Positions 55,240-64,000 of a DNA stretch of 64,000 nucleotides are shown piece by piece (position 1 is the first letter of the stretch; every line of letters starts with the position of its first letter). The notes beneath the pieces are model-generated. The model saw only the letters and a program-made list of their open reading frames with translations. It was not told the origin of the DNA and ran no database searches. This DNA comes from Labia minor (taxonomy: Eukaryota; Arthropoda; Insecta; Dermaptera; Spongiphoridae): contig OY720346.1 of the NCBI GenBank assembly GCA_963082975.1, positions 51,969,759-52,033,758 of the forward strand, read 5' to 3'. The position numbers and the translations under genes are program-made.

Positions 55240-55310
55240 GGTGACTCAGAATAGAGTTGCTGCGGCCAAGAACTTTCGACTTCAGTAATACCACAAAGAT
55301 AAATAAAACG
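55240..55310 (+). repeat. RTE-type LINE 3' tail
   Basis: TTGCTGCGGCCAAGAACTTT followed by CAAAGATAAATAA; about 70 bp of the family tail. Confidence 0.5.
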
Positions 55311-55605
55311 AATTATTTATTTAGAATTAATACAGAATGTACCTTGATGTATGGAAATATGATTGTATTCCTTAAAATTAAATTAAATTTCGAAGTAACT
55401 ATTTGATGAGCCTACCATTGAAACGAACATCCTAAATCTTCTAATTATGAGGTTTCATTATACCCCTCGATTCTAGTTTATTATGTGTATATTGTGTGTG
55501 TAATATACTCTATTATTTTTGTAATTTTTGTAATATTTCTTGTCATTAAGTATTATTCAACCATTTGATTCTTCAACTTTGTTTTACAACCTTCATCCTC
55601 TAAGG

Positions 55606-56282
55606 CAGTGGTCGGCAAAGTTTGGCTCCTTAATAAATTTCCTTTGGTGCATTAATAAATAGATTAAAAATTGGATTTAAAATATCCTAAATAAATTTAC
55701 AATGTTTGCAAGTCAAATAAAGATAACTTTTAGATTTTTTTTTGGTGAAAGATTAATAAATATATTTCCTAATTCTGATTCTAAAATATTATTAAAATAA
55801 ATATTTTTCATTTTATTTCGAAATTAAATAAAAAATTTTAAAATATTTTAAATATAAAAAAATATTAATACATTTTCAATTAAAAAAGAATGACAACAGG
55901 CAAATATGGATGACGTATTTAAATTTAAATTAAGAAAAAACTAATGAAGATGATTTTTCTCCAGGCTGAAAGCAATACAGATCGATTTGTCTTTAGAAAT
56001 ATTATCTATGGTGTGAATTTCAAAAAAATCCTTCGGGCGGTTAATTATTAAATTAATTCCAAAATATACAAATATATATACAATTTTTGCTAGTATAAGA
56101 AGATAAGATTTATTAAGTATGAAATTTAGTTTTATTTAGTGTACTACTTAGTAACTAAGTAAGTAACTACTAATTTAGTGTAATAAAAGTTTACTAATCA
56201 AGAAGATTTGGCTCCAAATTTTTCTTTACTTTGTTGTAATGTTCATATTTGGTCCTTTGGCTAATAAATTTACCGACTACTG
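55606..56282. mobile_element. hAT MITE containing a family F repeat
   Basis: Ends CAGTGGTCGGCAAAGTTTGG and CCGACTACTG, with CTCTAAGG and CTTTAGGG as a decayed 8-bp duplication. A family F repeat occupies 55,795-56,112. Confidence 0.65.
55795..56112 (-). repeat. Repeat family F, inverted copy
   Basis: Right end TTTTTGCTAGTATAAGAAGA and block AATCCTTCGGGCGGTTAA; includes AAATTAAGAAAAAACTAATG, the inverted shared block. Confidence 0.55.
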
Positions 56283-57040
56283 CTTTAGGGTTACCTATTC
56301 GACCTTAAATCTCATTTCTTCTATAGACTGACTATTATCAAATTATCTGTGAACTTCTTATTTTTAACTTATATTTTATAACGACATACAAAGATTATAC
56401 TTTCATAAATTCATTCCAATATATATATATATATATATATTGGAATGAATGTATGATGAAAGGCACTGATAAGTTTAAACTTCTTGCAAGCCTTTTTCAG
56501 GACCACGTCTTTCCAGACAACGTTGTAAATTTTTTTTTTTATTTAATATATAGAAAAATATCCATAACTAGTTACTTATCTCTTACTATTTTTGTTTTCC
56601 ACCTTTCCCCCTCCAAATATAGTTCATCCGTAAAAATATTTTGAATTTTTTAAATTTTTATTGTTGTTAATCTTGTTTTTTAAGATAATATTATTTTTAT
56701 TTACGTATTTTAAATTGCAAGATATAATTATCTCTTTTCCTCTAATTTGATATTTTACAACAGGATAGATATGTGGTGTGAGGCACCACAGATACTTATC
56801 ATTTCAAAATTGAAAATTATCTTCATTGTTTATCCGCTATAAATTAAATCCTGAAAGCATTTTTTTTTTTCTTTAATCATTCCATAAATTAGTCTCTTTT
56901 TTCTACTATCTAGCCAATTTTATAAAATTATCATAAAAAGATAGGCTTTATCTTGAAATGTTAATTATGATACAACGGATAATAGAAGTACATAGGTACA
57001 ATATGGATATATGTATACATTTGGTAAAATAGGAATTAAT
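56283..57040. other. AT-rich stretch, no gene seen
   Basis: A palindrome around (TA)n, CATTCCAATATATATA and its complement, lies at 56,413-56,455. The 63-codon frame at 56,453 has no recognisable similarity. Confidence 0.5.
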
Positions 57041-57042
57041 TT

Positions 57043-57562
57043 TTACTATCTCGCCAGAGTAATTTTCACTAAGGTGGAGAAAAATGTATGTATGTGTGTG
57101 TGTGTGTAGACAAGATTACACAAAAACGGTTTGAGCTAGAATGATGAAATTTGGTACATGGACATTATTCAAAATTCATAGTTTTCTATCAACTTTTGAG
57201 AAATGTAGCTCAACCGGAAGAGGGTCATTACCTACAACGTTTTGATTTTTTTTTCTCTAAAGTGACCGTAAAAATAAAAATATATGTTTGATAATTTTTT
57301 ACATGATTAATAATTGTAAAAAACTGCTATATATAGAATTTCAGCTTGATTGAATTGCTGAAAGTACCAGAATTAATTTTTTAACACTGCAAATCTCACG
57401 CGCCAACACGTGCCATGGTGCCATCAATAAAAAGCCAAACATGCGCTGGTTTAATATTTATTATTTATAATTTATAATTAATTAAATTTAATTTAAATAT
57501 AATATATTATGTTATTTAATCCAATTCAAATTGCGAGATAGTCGAGTGGAGACACTCCAGCT
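57043..57562 (+). repeat. Repeat family B copy
   Basis: Starts TTTTTACTATCTCGCCAGAG, has TATGTATGTGTGTG tract, GAGCTAGAATGATGAAATTT core and ends GCGAGATAGTCGAGTG-GAGA-CACTCCAGCT. Confidence 0.7.
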
Positions 57563-57884
57563 AATTTTCAAAATGTTTTAATTAAATTCATATTAATGAT
57601 AATATTTTTTCAATTTACGAAAAATAGTAATATTTAATAATTACTTTTCTATTGAATATAAATTATTAATGTACTTTTGTTAATTTTTTCTAAAATTTAG
57701 GTCATTTGCCATTTTCATTCCAAATAGAGTTCACAATGTCCGGTTTTGAGTTGTGCCCTGTTTTAACGGAACTAATGCACAGGTTAAAAGATTATTATAT
57801 ATAATTAAATGTTCATATACTAAGAGAAATTATTGGTCCATCATTTTTACACGTTATAAGAGGCCCTGTGTATAATCGTTCTCG
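57563..57884. other. AT-rich sequence with a weak exon-like frame
   Basis: 57,737-57,781 reads MSGFELCPVLTELMH before CAG|GTTAAA on the plus strand, preceded by an AG. No similarity recognised; not called as a gene. Confidence 0.35.
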
Positions 57885-58075
57885 CAAATGGTCTATCTAT
57901 CTTTCTATCTATTTCTGTAAGTCTAGGGAACTTGAAAGTTCTTGGCCGCAGCAACCACATTTCTCCAAGTGTCCCTATCCTGAGACACTGTCGTTTCCCA
58001 ATCGAGAGATCTCTCTACCAATATATTTTTCGCAATTCTTTCCTCTCCCATTCTAGCCACGTGCCCTGTCCTTCG
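57885..58075 (-). repeat. RTE-type LINE 3' fragment
   Basis: TATCTATCTTTCTATC tail, then GAACTTGAAAGTTCTTGGCC and the inverted WKNIGRDIRE-type region. Joined directly to a mariner end at 58,083. Confidence 0.65.
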
Positions 58076-58082
58076 CAAGCTT

Positions 58083-58309
58083 GCATAACTTCCTTGTAGT
58101 ATCCCTTTTTTTTAAGTAAAAAATCTAAAAACACACAAAACGTGACTAACTTTTTCAGTTATCAAAAACAAACTACTAATCCAAAATGGCTGATAATTTC
58201 AACATATGGATAACACATGTGTACCAACATAACAAAAAAAATATTTCGATAATCGAATGTATACAACCCCCAAAAATCAAAATTCACCTTTTCTTTTGAA
58301 CAGGCCTCG
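58083..58309 (-). mobile_element. Mariner 5' end fragment, same family as 19,286
   Basis: Right end TTCTTTTGAACAGGCCTCG followed by TA. Contains the untranslated 5' region and the ACTTCCTTGTAGTA (EYYKEV) segment, as in the deleted copy at 19,286; the rest is lost. Confidence 0.65.
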
Positions 58310-58311
58310 TA

Positions 58312-58795
58312 TAAGGAAGTTATATTCGTTGTAATCAATAATAGATAAAATTAAAATCAATAAATTTATAATGAGTATTGAAATAAGATTAAGACATCAT
58401 TATCCAATCAGAAATCTATACGTCAATCTAACAATTAATCTAATTTAATTATATTGTTTGAAAATTATCCTCTTTGCAATAATTTCTATTTTTAATATTT
58501 GTGGATTATTTATTTTTTCTGATATTTTACATAATTAGAATTATAAAAGATAATACATAAAATAATAATAGATATTGTGATTTTCATGTTAAGTAATTAT
58601 TTTAACGAATAGATGGATAAAAGTAGAAAAAATGTTAATTAACAACGCATCGATTTCCTATTAATTTATTATAGATGCGTCATTTAAATTAAAATAGAAA
58701 TTATATGTTAATATTTAATTGAATAAAAAACTAAAATAATGAGACATAAATTAAAGAAGATTGTAGCGATTCATTTGTTGTTTATTGAATTTTAT
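58312..58795. other. AT-rich sequence, no feature seen
   Basis: Nothing recognised. Confidence 0.45.
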
Positions 58796-58799
58796 AGGA

Positions 58800-59130
58800 A
58801 TTAAAATTCGCCTTGAAAAATTTTGTCAACGTTAGTCGCACCATTTTGAAATTAATTCTCGAAAATTTTTAGTTGTCCCTATGAATTTATCCTTGGTATA
58901 TCCTAATGGGTGAAATCAAAAATCTGACATCAAGAAAATTTTTCAAATGTTTGAAAAGGAGGTAATCGGTTGTTGCTAGGTCTGGACAATACGGAGGTAC
59001 AAAAGAAAGTTACATCCAACCGCGTTGAAAATGTGTAAGACCTCGCCTTATCTTGATGGAACAAAACACCCTTCCTATTATCTAATTCTGGCCAGCCCTG
59101 GTCAATCGTCTGCTTAATACTGGTCAGTGG
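58800..59130 (-). pseudogene. Degenerate mariner transposase fragment
   Basis: Minus strand shows HQDKARSYT (second-Asp region, usually HDNARPHT) and LPYCPDLATTDYLLF-like sequence (third-Asp region). Stops interrupt it. A further stretch at 59,340-59,430 (LLSGLPPKRGKDV on the minus strand) may be another transposase fragment. Confidence 0.5.
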
Positions 59131-59587
59131 AAATATTGATCTTCCAATTTTACCAAAAATTCAAGAAAACCGTTTTATTCTTTAAATAATTCTATCTAAA
59201 GAGGTATTTTGTGTCAATTCATATAAAAATTTAAATTTAAATTTACATGAATAAATTCTCGATTCAAATTAATTTATTTTTTACTTAGTGCGTAAATCAG
59301 TTGACAAAATAATTTAGCAAATCAAGATTAAGGTTGAAAAGACGCGTTTTACTGATAATACGACATCTTTACCACGCTTAGGTGGCAATCCACTTAATAG
59401 ACGCTGTTCTTGATTAGGATTTACAAAAGACAGAGGTATAATTTACTTGAGAATTTGAATCAGTTTTTACAAAAATATGTTCTTTATCACACCACAATGT
59501 ATTTGTTCATATTAGGATAATTTCATTGTGAGGGATATAATCAAGATAAGTAACTATTTAAGGTGGGTGGAAGAGAATGTCCATATA

Positions 59588-60861
59588 TTAGGTTGTCAAA
59601 TATCTCCCTTCCGCCTTTTTGTCTTATGAATTTCGCGGCTATGTATAAAGCGCTACAAAGCTCGTATCTGGTAATACTATACATCATTTGAAAGGTCTTG
59701 ACATAATCTACAAAACGACGCTATGCATGATTAGTTTGGATATTGCGTTAAACAGTTATAGACGTGTAAACATGGAGTTCACTAACGCCGAAATTCGCTC
59801 TATTTTAAAGTTTTCCTTCGTTAAAGGAAAATCCGCTAGAGAAACGTTCCGTGAGATTAATGGTGTTTTGGGGATGGTACTCTATCACTTCGAACCGCGG
59901 AGGAATGGTTTCGACGATTCAGAGCCGGTGAAAACGACACCATGGATAAGCCACCCGGCGGAAGACCCGTGACGACGAATACCGATCAAATCATGGAAAA
60001 CATCCAGTTAGACCGGCATGTGGCATCTCGTGACATCGCCCAGGAGATGGGAGTTATTTTAAACCATCTGCAGAAGGCTGGATACAAAAAAAAGCTTGAT
60101 GTTTGGGTGCCGCATGATTTGACGCAAAAAAACCTTCTGGACCCAATCAACGCCTGCAAAATACTGCTGGAACGAAACGAACTTGACCCATTTTTGAAGC
60201 GGATGGTGACTGGCGACGTAAAATGGATCACATATGACAATATCAAGCTAAAACGGTCATGGTCGAAGGCCTGTGAATCGCTCCAAACAGTGGCCAAGCC
60301 TGGCTTGACAGCCAGGAAGGTTTTGCTGTGTGTTTGGTGGGATTGGAAGGGAATCATCCACTTTGAGCTGCTCCCATATGGCCAGACCCTTAATTCTACC
60401 ATCTACTGCGAACAACTGGGCCGCTTGAAGCAGGAGATCGACCAGAAGCATCCAGAATTGGCCAAAAGGAAGGGTGTAGTGTTCCACCAGGACAACGCAA
60501 GACTACACACTTCGTTGATGACTCGTCAAAAGCTACGGGAGCTCAGATGGGAGGATTTATCACATCCACCATATAGCCTGGACATAGTGCCAAGTAATTA
60601 CCACCTGTTCCTGTCCATGGCGAACGCCCTTGATGGTGTAAAGTTAGACTCAAAAAAGGCTTGTGAAAAGTGGCTGTCCGAGTTCTTCGCAAATAAGGAA
60701 GGGGGTATCTACGAGGGGGGTGTTATGAAGTTGCCGTCTACATGGAAACAGATTATCGAACAAAATGGCGCATATATGAACTAAATCCGATCACTGTAAC
60801 ATTTTTTATAAAGCATTGAATAAAGAGCAAAAAAGCGGAAGGGAGATATTTGACAACCTAT
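59588..60861 (+). mobile_element. Full-length Mos1-type (mauritiana) mariner
   Basis: 1,274 bp, the normal mariner length, flanked by TA (59,586-59,587 and 60,862-60,863). Inverted ends are TTAGGTTGTCAAATATCTCC and continue CTTCCGC. Complete in structure but the gene inside is damaged. Confidence 0.93.
59772..60784 (+). pseudogene. Mos1-type mariner transposase, frameshifted, third catalytic Asp lost
   Basis: Starts MEFTNAEIRSILKFSFVKGK (ATG at 59,772). A frame change at about 59,870 continues as LSLRTAEEWFRRFRAGENDT and GGRP, then the second frame is open to the stop at 60,784. Some residues of the second HTH are missing before NHLQKAGYKKKLDVWVPH. Catalytic positions: TGDVKW (first Asp kept), HQDNARLHT (second Asp kept), YSLDIVPSNYHLF where the third Asp is Asn, 34 residues after the second. 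The protein would be inactive for two independent reasons. Confidence 0.9.
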
Positions 60862-60872
60862 TATAATAAAAA

Positions 60873-61165
60873 TATGGAGTGTCTACTCGACTATTTTGCA
60901 AATTTGAAATTGATTAATTAATACATATATTAAAATTAAAATTAAATTTAATTAATTATAAATTATAAATGAAAATTAAGAAATAATATTTATTAAACCA
61001 GCGCACACTCACACTCACACACACAGAGAGAGAGAGACAGACAGACATTTTTCTCAACCTTAGTGAAAACGAATCAGGGATCTTCAAAACGTATAAAAAC
61101 ATCAAAATCTCGACATCGAAAATTTTCGTGATCGAAATACTATCTCTGTACGAGAGAGTAAAAAC
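60873..61165 (-). repeat. Repeat family B, internally deleted inverted copy
   Basis: Left end GGAGTGTCTACTCGACTATT, right end ACTATCTCTGTACGAGAGAGT. The middle with the GAGCTAGAAT core is deleted; a CACACA/GAGA/GACA tract remains. Confidence 0.6.
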
Positions 61166-62428
61166 GCCTACCGAAGAGGTTCAATATAAATAAATAAATA
61201 AAATAAAAAAAGAAACTACTTGAGCAAATTAATTTTTTTCTTTAGCTTACTCTCTAATTCTAATTTCATTTAAAACTTGTCTAATTATTCAAATTATCGG
61301 TATCTTTAATAATCATTTTAAAAAAATATAGCGTTTATTTTAAGTAATTATCTGGAACAATTTTGTTAAAACAAATCTTAAAAAGGTGAATAAACAAAGA
61401 ATCTATATTTGTAGAAATTACATAAAAAAACATTTTTATATAAATTGATTTATGCATCAAATTATTCTTCAAATGTCCAAGATAATCGTCACTACGATCA
61501 AATCAAGTCCTATAATATCAAATTTAAATTGAAATAATATATTTTTGAAATAAATAGTCCAATATATATATATATTCATTAGAAATGACTATTAATTTTA
61601 ATTTTCATAAAAATAATTTATATTATTCACTCATTCAAACAAAATTATAAGTGAAAAATAAAACTTGAGTAATTTAATTTAATTTTTAATTGTCCTTATA
61701 GAAATCTCAAAACTGCGTACACATACAAACAAACATGCGTACATTTATAAATATATATAGTCCTGTAAATGTATTACATTCGTCATAAGACCAGTTAATA
61801 ATGTTTGGAATGCAATTTAGAAGTTAAGGGATTTTGAAAATATGAACAAGACTAAGTGCAATCCAAATTTATACTTAAATGTTTTCAACTTGCCAAGGTT
61901 GTAGAAAATTTATTATACAGAACCTGGATAATTTATACGCCTATCTAGAGTCATATACAAAAGATAATAACAAATTAAAATTCGCCAAAAATAAGATAAA
62001 AATAAAAACAAAACGAAAATGAATTCTCTTATCAAATAAAAAATAAAAAAAGGTTCTAAATTATATTTAAAATATATCCATTTTTGTATTTTGATTATCA
62101 ATTATATTAATTGAATAGGCATAATTGAATTATTTTTTATTTAAATAACTATTAAATAAATAATTAATTAGATCTGGTTTTTTTTGTATTATTTTAATGT
62201 TTGGAATGCAAATATACAAGGCGTTCACACATTAAGTTCTAAAGTATTACTATCTCCTAAATTAAAAGAAAGAAATGATTAAATTAGCACACAATTATTA
62301 TTTATTGAATTAAAAAAACAATTTTCTAGCGCGGATTTGTAAAAAAAATTAATAAATAAATTAAATATAATATAGAAGAAGCTGAAATTTGTTTAAATGC
62401 ATTTAAGAAAGAATATAATAAAGATTAA
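61166..62428. other. AT-rich stretch, no gene seen
   Basis: AATGTTTGGAATGCA is present twice (61,801 and 62,198). No gene recognised. Confidence 0.55.
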
Positions 62429-62669
62429 ATGTGCCACTCAGAAGCCAAACCGATTAACTCCAATTTTTAAAATTTTGCTAGTAATGTAATGTAATGTAAT
62501 CTGCAACATATGAAGTGAATAAGGAACTTGATAATCTTAATATTGCAATGCAATATACATTTTTCTGTAATCCATAACCCTGAATTTTCTAATAGCTGTC
62601 AACTTTGGGTTTCATTTTCTCAGTTTCAATAAATGTGGAGTTAATCGCATTGACTTCTGAGTGGCACAT
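62429..62669. mobile_element. MITE with TAA duplication
   Basis: 241 bp. Inverted ends ATGTGCCACTCAGAAG and CTTCTGAGTGGCACAT continue to about 33 bp. TAA flanks it at 62,426-62,428 and 62,670-62,672. A (GTAAT)n tract lies inside at 62,481. Likely PIF/Harbinger type. Confidence 0.75.
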
Positions 62670-62998
62670 TAATAAAATGTAATTTAAATTTGAGATTTTG
62701 AAATTTTTATAAAAGGAAAAACTGAAGAGTAATAAAGACAATATTTATTAAAATATAATATATTAGTGAAATAGTAAACTATAAATAATCTTGATATATT
62801 CAAAGTGAATGAATGCTTGAGTTATATTTAATTTTAAATATTAAAATGAATCCCTGATAAACCAAATCCATATGGTCATATAGGAAAACATCAAATTGTT
62901 CATATATTATTACTATTAAGAGCATTCGGACATTTCCAGAATATGGTGAAGGTAGCAAGATATTGTAGATAAGATGAAATCAATATACCAGTGTTTCC
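62670..62998. other. AT-rich sequence, no feature seen
   Basis: Nothing recognised. Confidence 0.45.
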
Positions 62999-63176
62999 CA
63001 ATGTGGGGCCCACGCCCCACAGGGAGGAATTTGATTGTAAAGGGGGGCAATTCGAAAATGGATTCGACACGAGTCTAACCTTTTTAATATTAAAAATTAT
63101 GTATAATTTAAAAAGGGGGGCATAAGAATTTTAGAAGGGGTTAGGTATGGCACAAAAAACGTTGGGAAACACTGAT
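62999..63176. mobile_element. hAT MITE, same family as 29,064 inverted
   Basis: Ends CAGTGTTTCCCAATGTGGGG and CGTTGGGAAACACTG; the interior AATGGATTCGACACGAGTCT and TTTTTAATATTAAAAATT match the other copy in reverse. An 8-bp duplication could not be confirmed. Confidence 0.65.
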
Positions 63177-63554
63177 GCTACCTACTTACTTACTATATTT
63201 TCTAAACCAGGTCTAGCCAAAGTTGCTTAGTAATGTCTTTATATTCAGAGGAGAAGGAAGGAGGGAGGGAGAAAATGATTCGGTGGATAAATATATTCAC
63301 ATATTTTAAGGGATCAAAGTATCATTTATCTAGAAACACATGAATCTCATTTTCTAATAAGAAAGCTAATAGAAACAGTTGCCAAAAAAATACCAGGAAA
63401 TGAAAATCTCAAAGTTTGATACAATGCATCAATGTAATTAAATTTAAGGAAAATGTACGAAAATAAAAATTTCTGTAGTGTTTACATTATTAGATAAATC
63501 ATAATCAAATAGAATAAATGAAAAAAAATATTCTTGAGATGGTAAATAGAATAA
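63177..63554. other. AT-rich sequence, no feature seen
   Basis: Nothing recognised; a GGAG-rich tract occurs at 63,248-63,275. Confidence 0.45.
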
Positions 63555-63842
63555 GACGCATCTATCTATCCTTCTCTGTGGCTCTATGGAACTCGAAAGT
63601 TCTTGGACGCAGCAACCACATTTTTCCAAGTGTCCTTATCCTGAGCTACACCCATCCAACTCCTATTTTCTTCCATCTCTCTCACGTCCCTTCCTACATT
63701 ATCGACCCACCGCGTCTTTGATCTTCCAACCGGACGTTTCCCAATCGGTTTACCCACCAATATATTTTTCACTATTTTTTCTTCTTCCATTCTAGCCACA
63801 CGTCCAGCCCATCGCAGTCTTCTCGATTTTATAACCCTAACT
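63555..63842 (-). pseudogene. RTE-type LINE reverse transcriptase C terminus
   Basis: A 71-codon frame (63,799-63,584) reads MARMEEEKIVKNILVGKPIG, then KRPVGRSKTRWVDNV and SWMGVAQDKDTWKNVVAA. This is the best-preserved copy of this LINE tail here, ending in CATAGA and TAGATAGATG-like repeats at 63,560. Confidence 0.8.
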
Positions 63843-64000
63843 CAGTGATTCTCAACCTCGGCACACTTTTAACGGTTTAAAAATTTGGCGGCACACAAAG
63901 AAAAAGATAAGTGTAAAAGTTTACCATATTGAAAAAATATGGACAAAAGTTGTGCTAGAATCTAAAGCATATAACTATATAGTTGGTTAATATCCAAATG
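63843..64000. mobile_element. hAT MITE, cut by the window end
   Basis: CAGTGATTCTCAACCTCGGC is a typical hAT terminus, inserted into the LINE fragment after AACCCTAACT. The other end is outside the window. Confidence 0.5.

Noticed and set aside
57737..57781. Possible plus-strand first exon MSGFELCPVLTELMH
   Set aside because: Too short, no partner exon or similarity; AG/GT borders are common by chance.
39078..64000. Upstream CMIP exon for the first half of the PH domain
   Set aside because: Looked for a minus-strand peptide like SKFLRRWE between splice sites; none could be supported by reading.

Overview
The window is strongly AT-rich eukaryotic DNA, most likely from an arthropod and probably an insect. 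The evidence is the set of mobile elements: Mos1-type and other mariners, an RTE-type LINE, an errantivirus-like LTR element with a serine-tRNA primer site, hAT elements, and repeats resembling the Helentron-derived DINE/HINE elements of insects. There is no bacterial-type gene organisation. Species cannot be fixed from the sequence alone.

One host gene was recognised. Six short minus-strand exons (39,077 down to 1,913) with splice sites join in frame into 208 codons that match the PH-domain region and following segment of c-Maf-inducing protein (CMIP). The introns are about 20.5, 4.4, 0.08, 10.1 and 1.4 kb, and almost everything else here lies inside them or in the 25 kb upstream. The 5' exons for the start of the PH domain and the 3' leucine-rich-repeat exons were not found; the 3' part must lie to the left of the window.

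Layout. 1-4.5 kb: repeat A, a deleted mariner, repeat B, two CMIP exons. 4.97-9.53 kb: complete Ty3/gypsy element on the minus strand, with gag and pol joined by an A AAA AAC frameshift site and a possible self-priming site. 10-17.5 kb: hAT and pogo-like remnants, an 880-bp palindromic mariner-type element, MITEs, a tRNA-derived SINE, two CMIP exons. 17.5-30.5 kb: LINE 3' ends, deleted mariners, SINE, repeat copies, one CMIP exon. 30.5-34.1 kb: an intact 619-codon hAT transposase in a complete element with 8-bp target duplications, inserted in a smaller hAT MITE that has its own 8-bp duplications. 34.3-36.4 kb: repeat B split by a 1.37-kb element with long inverted repeats and 9-bp duplications, itself carrying repeat A. 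37.3-41 kb: a mariner inside repeat A, a CMIP exon, a rearranged mariner, another repeat A. 41-48 kb: repeats C, D, A and E. 48.3-52.0 kb: a non-autonomous errantivirus-like element with nearly identical LTRs and one 571-codon ORF of mostly unknown nature. 52-64 kb: RTE LINE, repeats, a full-length Mos1-type mariner with a mutated catalytic residue, MITEs.

The most interesting pattern is a group of repeats with different ends but shared internal modules. Families A, B and D each have a 10-11 nt subterminal inverted repeat followed at the 3' end by a 5-6 bp hairpin with a 4-nt loop and a CTT end; A and E carry a GTCY microsatellite and B carries GT-rich or TATG/TGTC-rich tracts. This is the architecture of Helentron-associated elements. 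A chimera of two families, nested copies that give relative ages, and a paralogous empty site without target duplication are all present.
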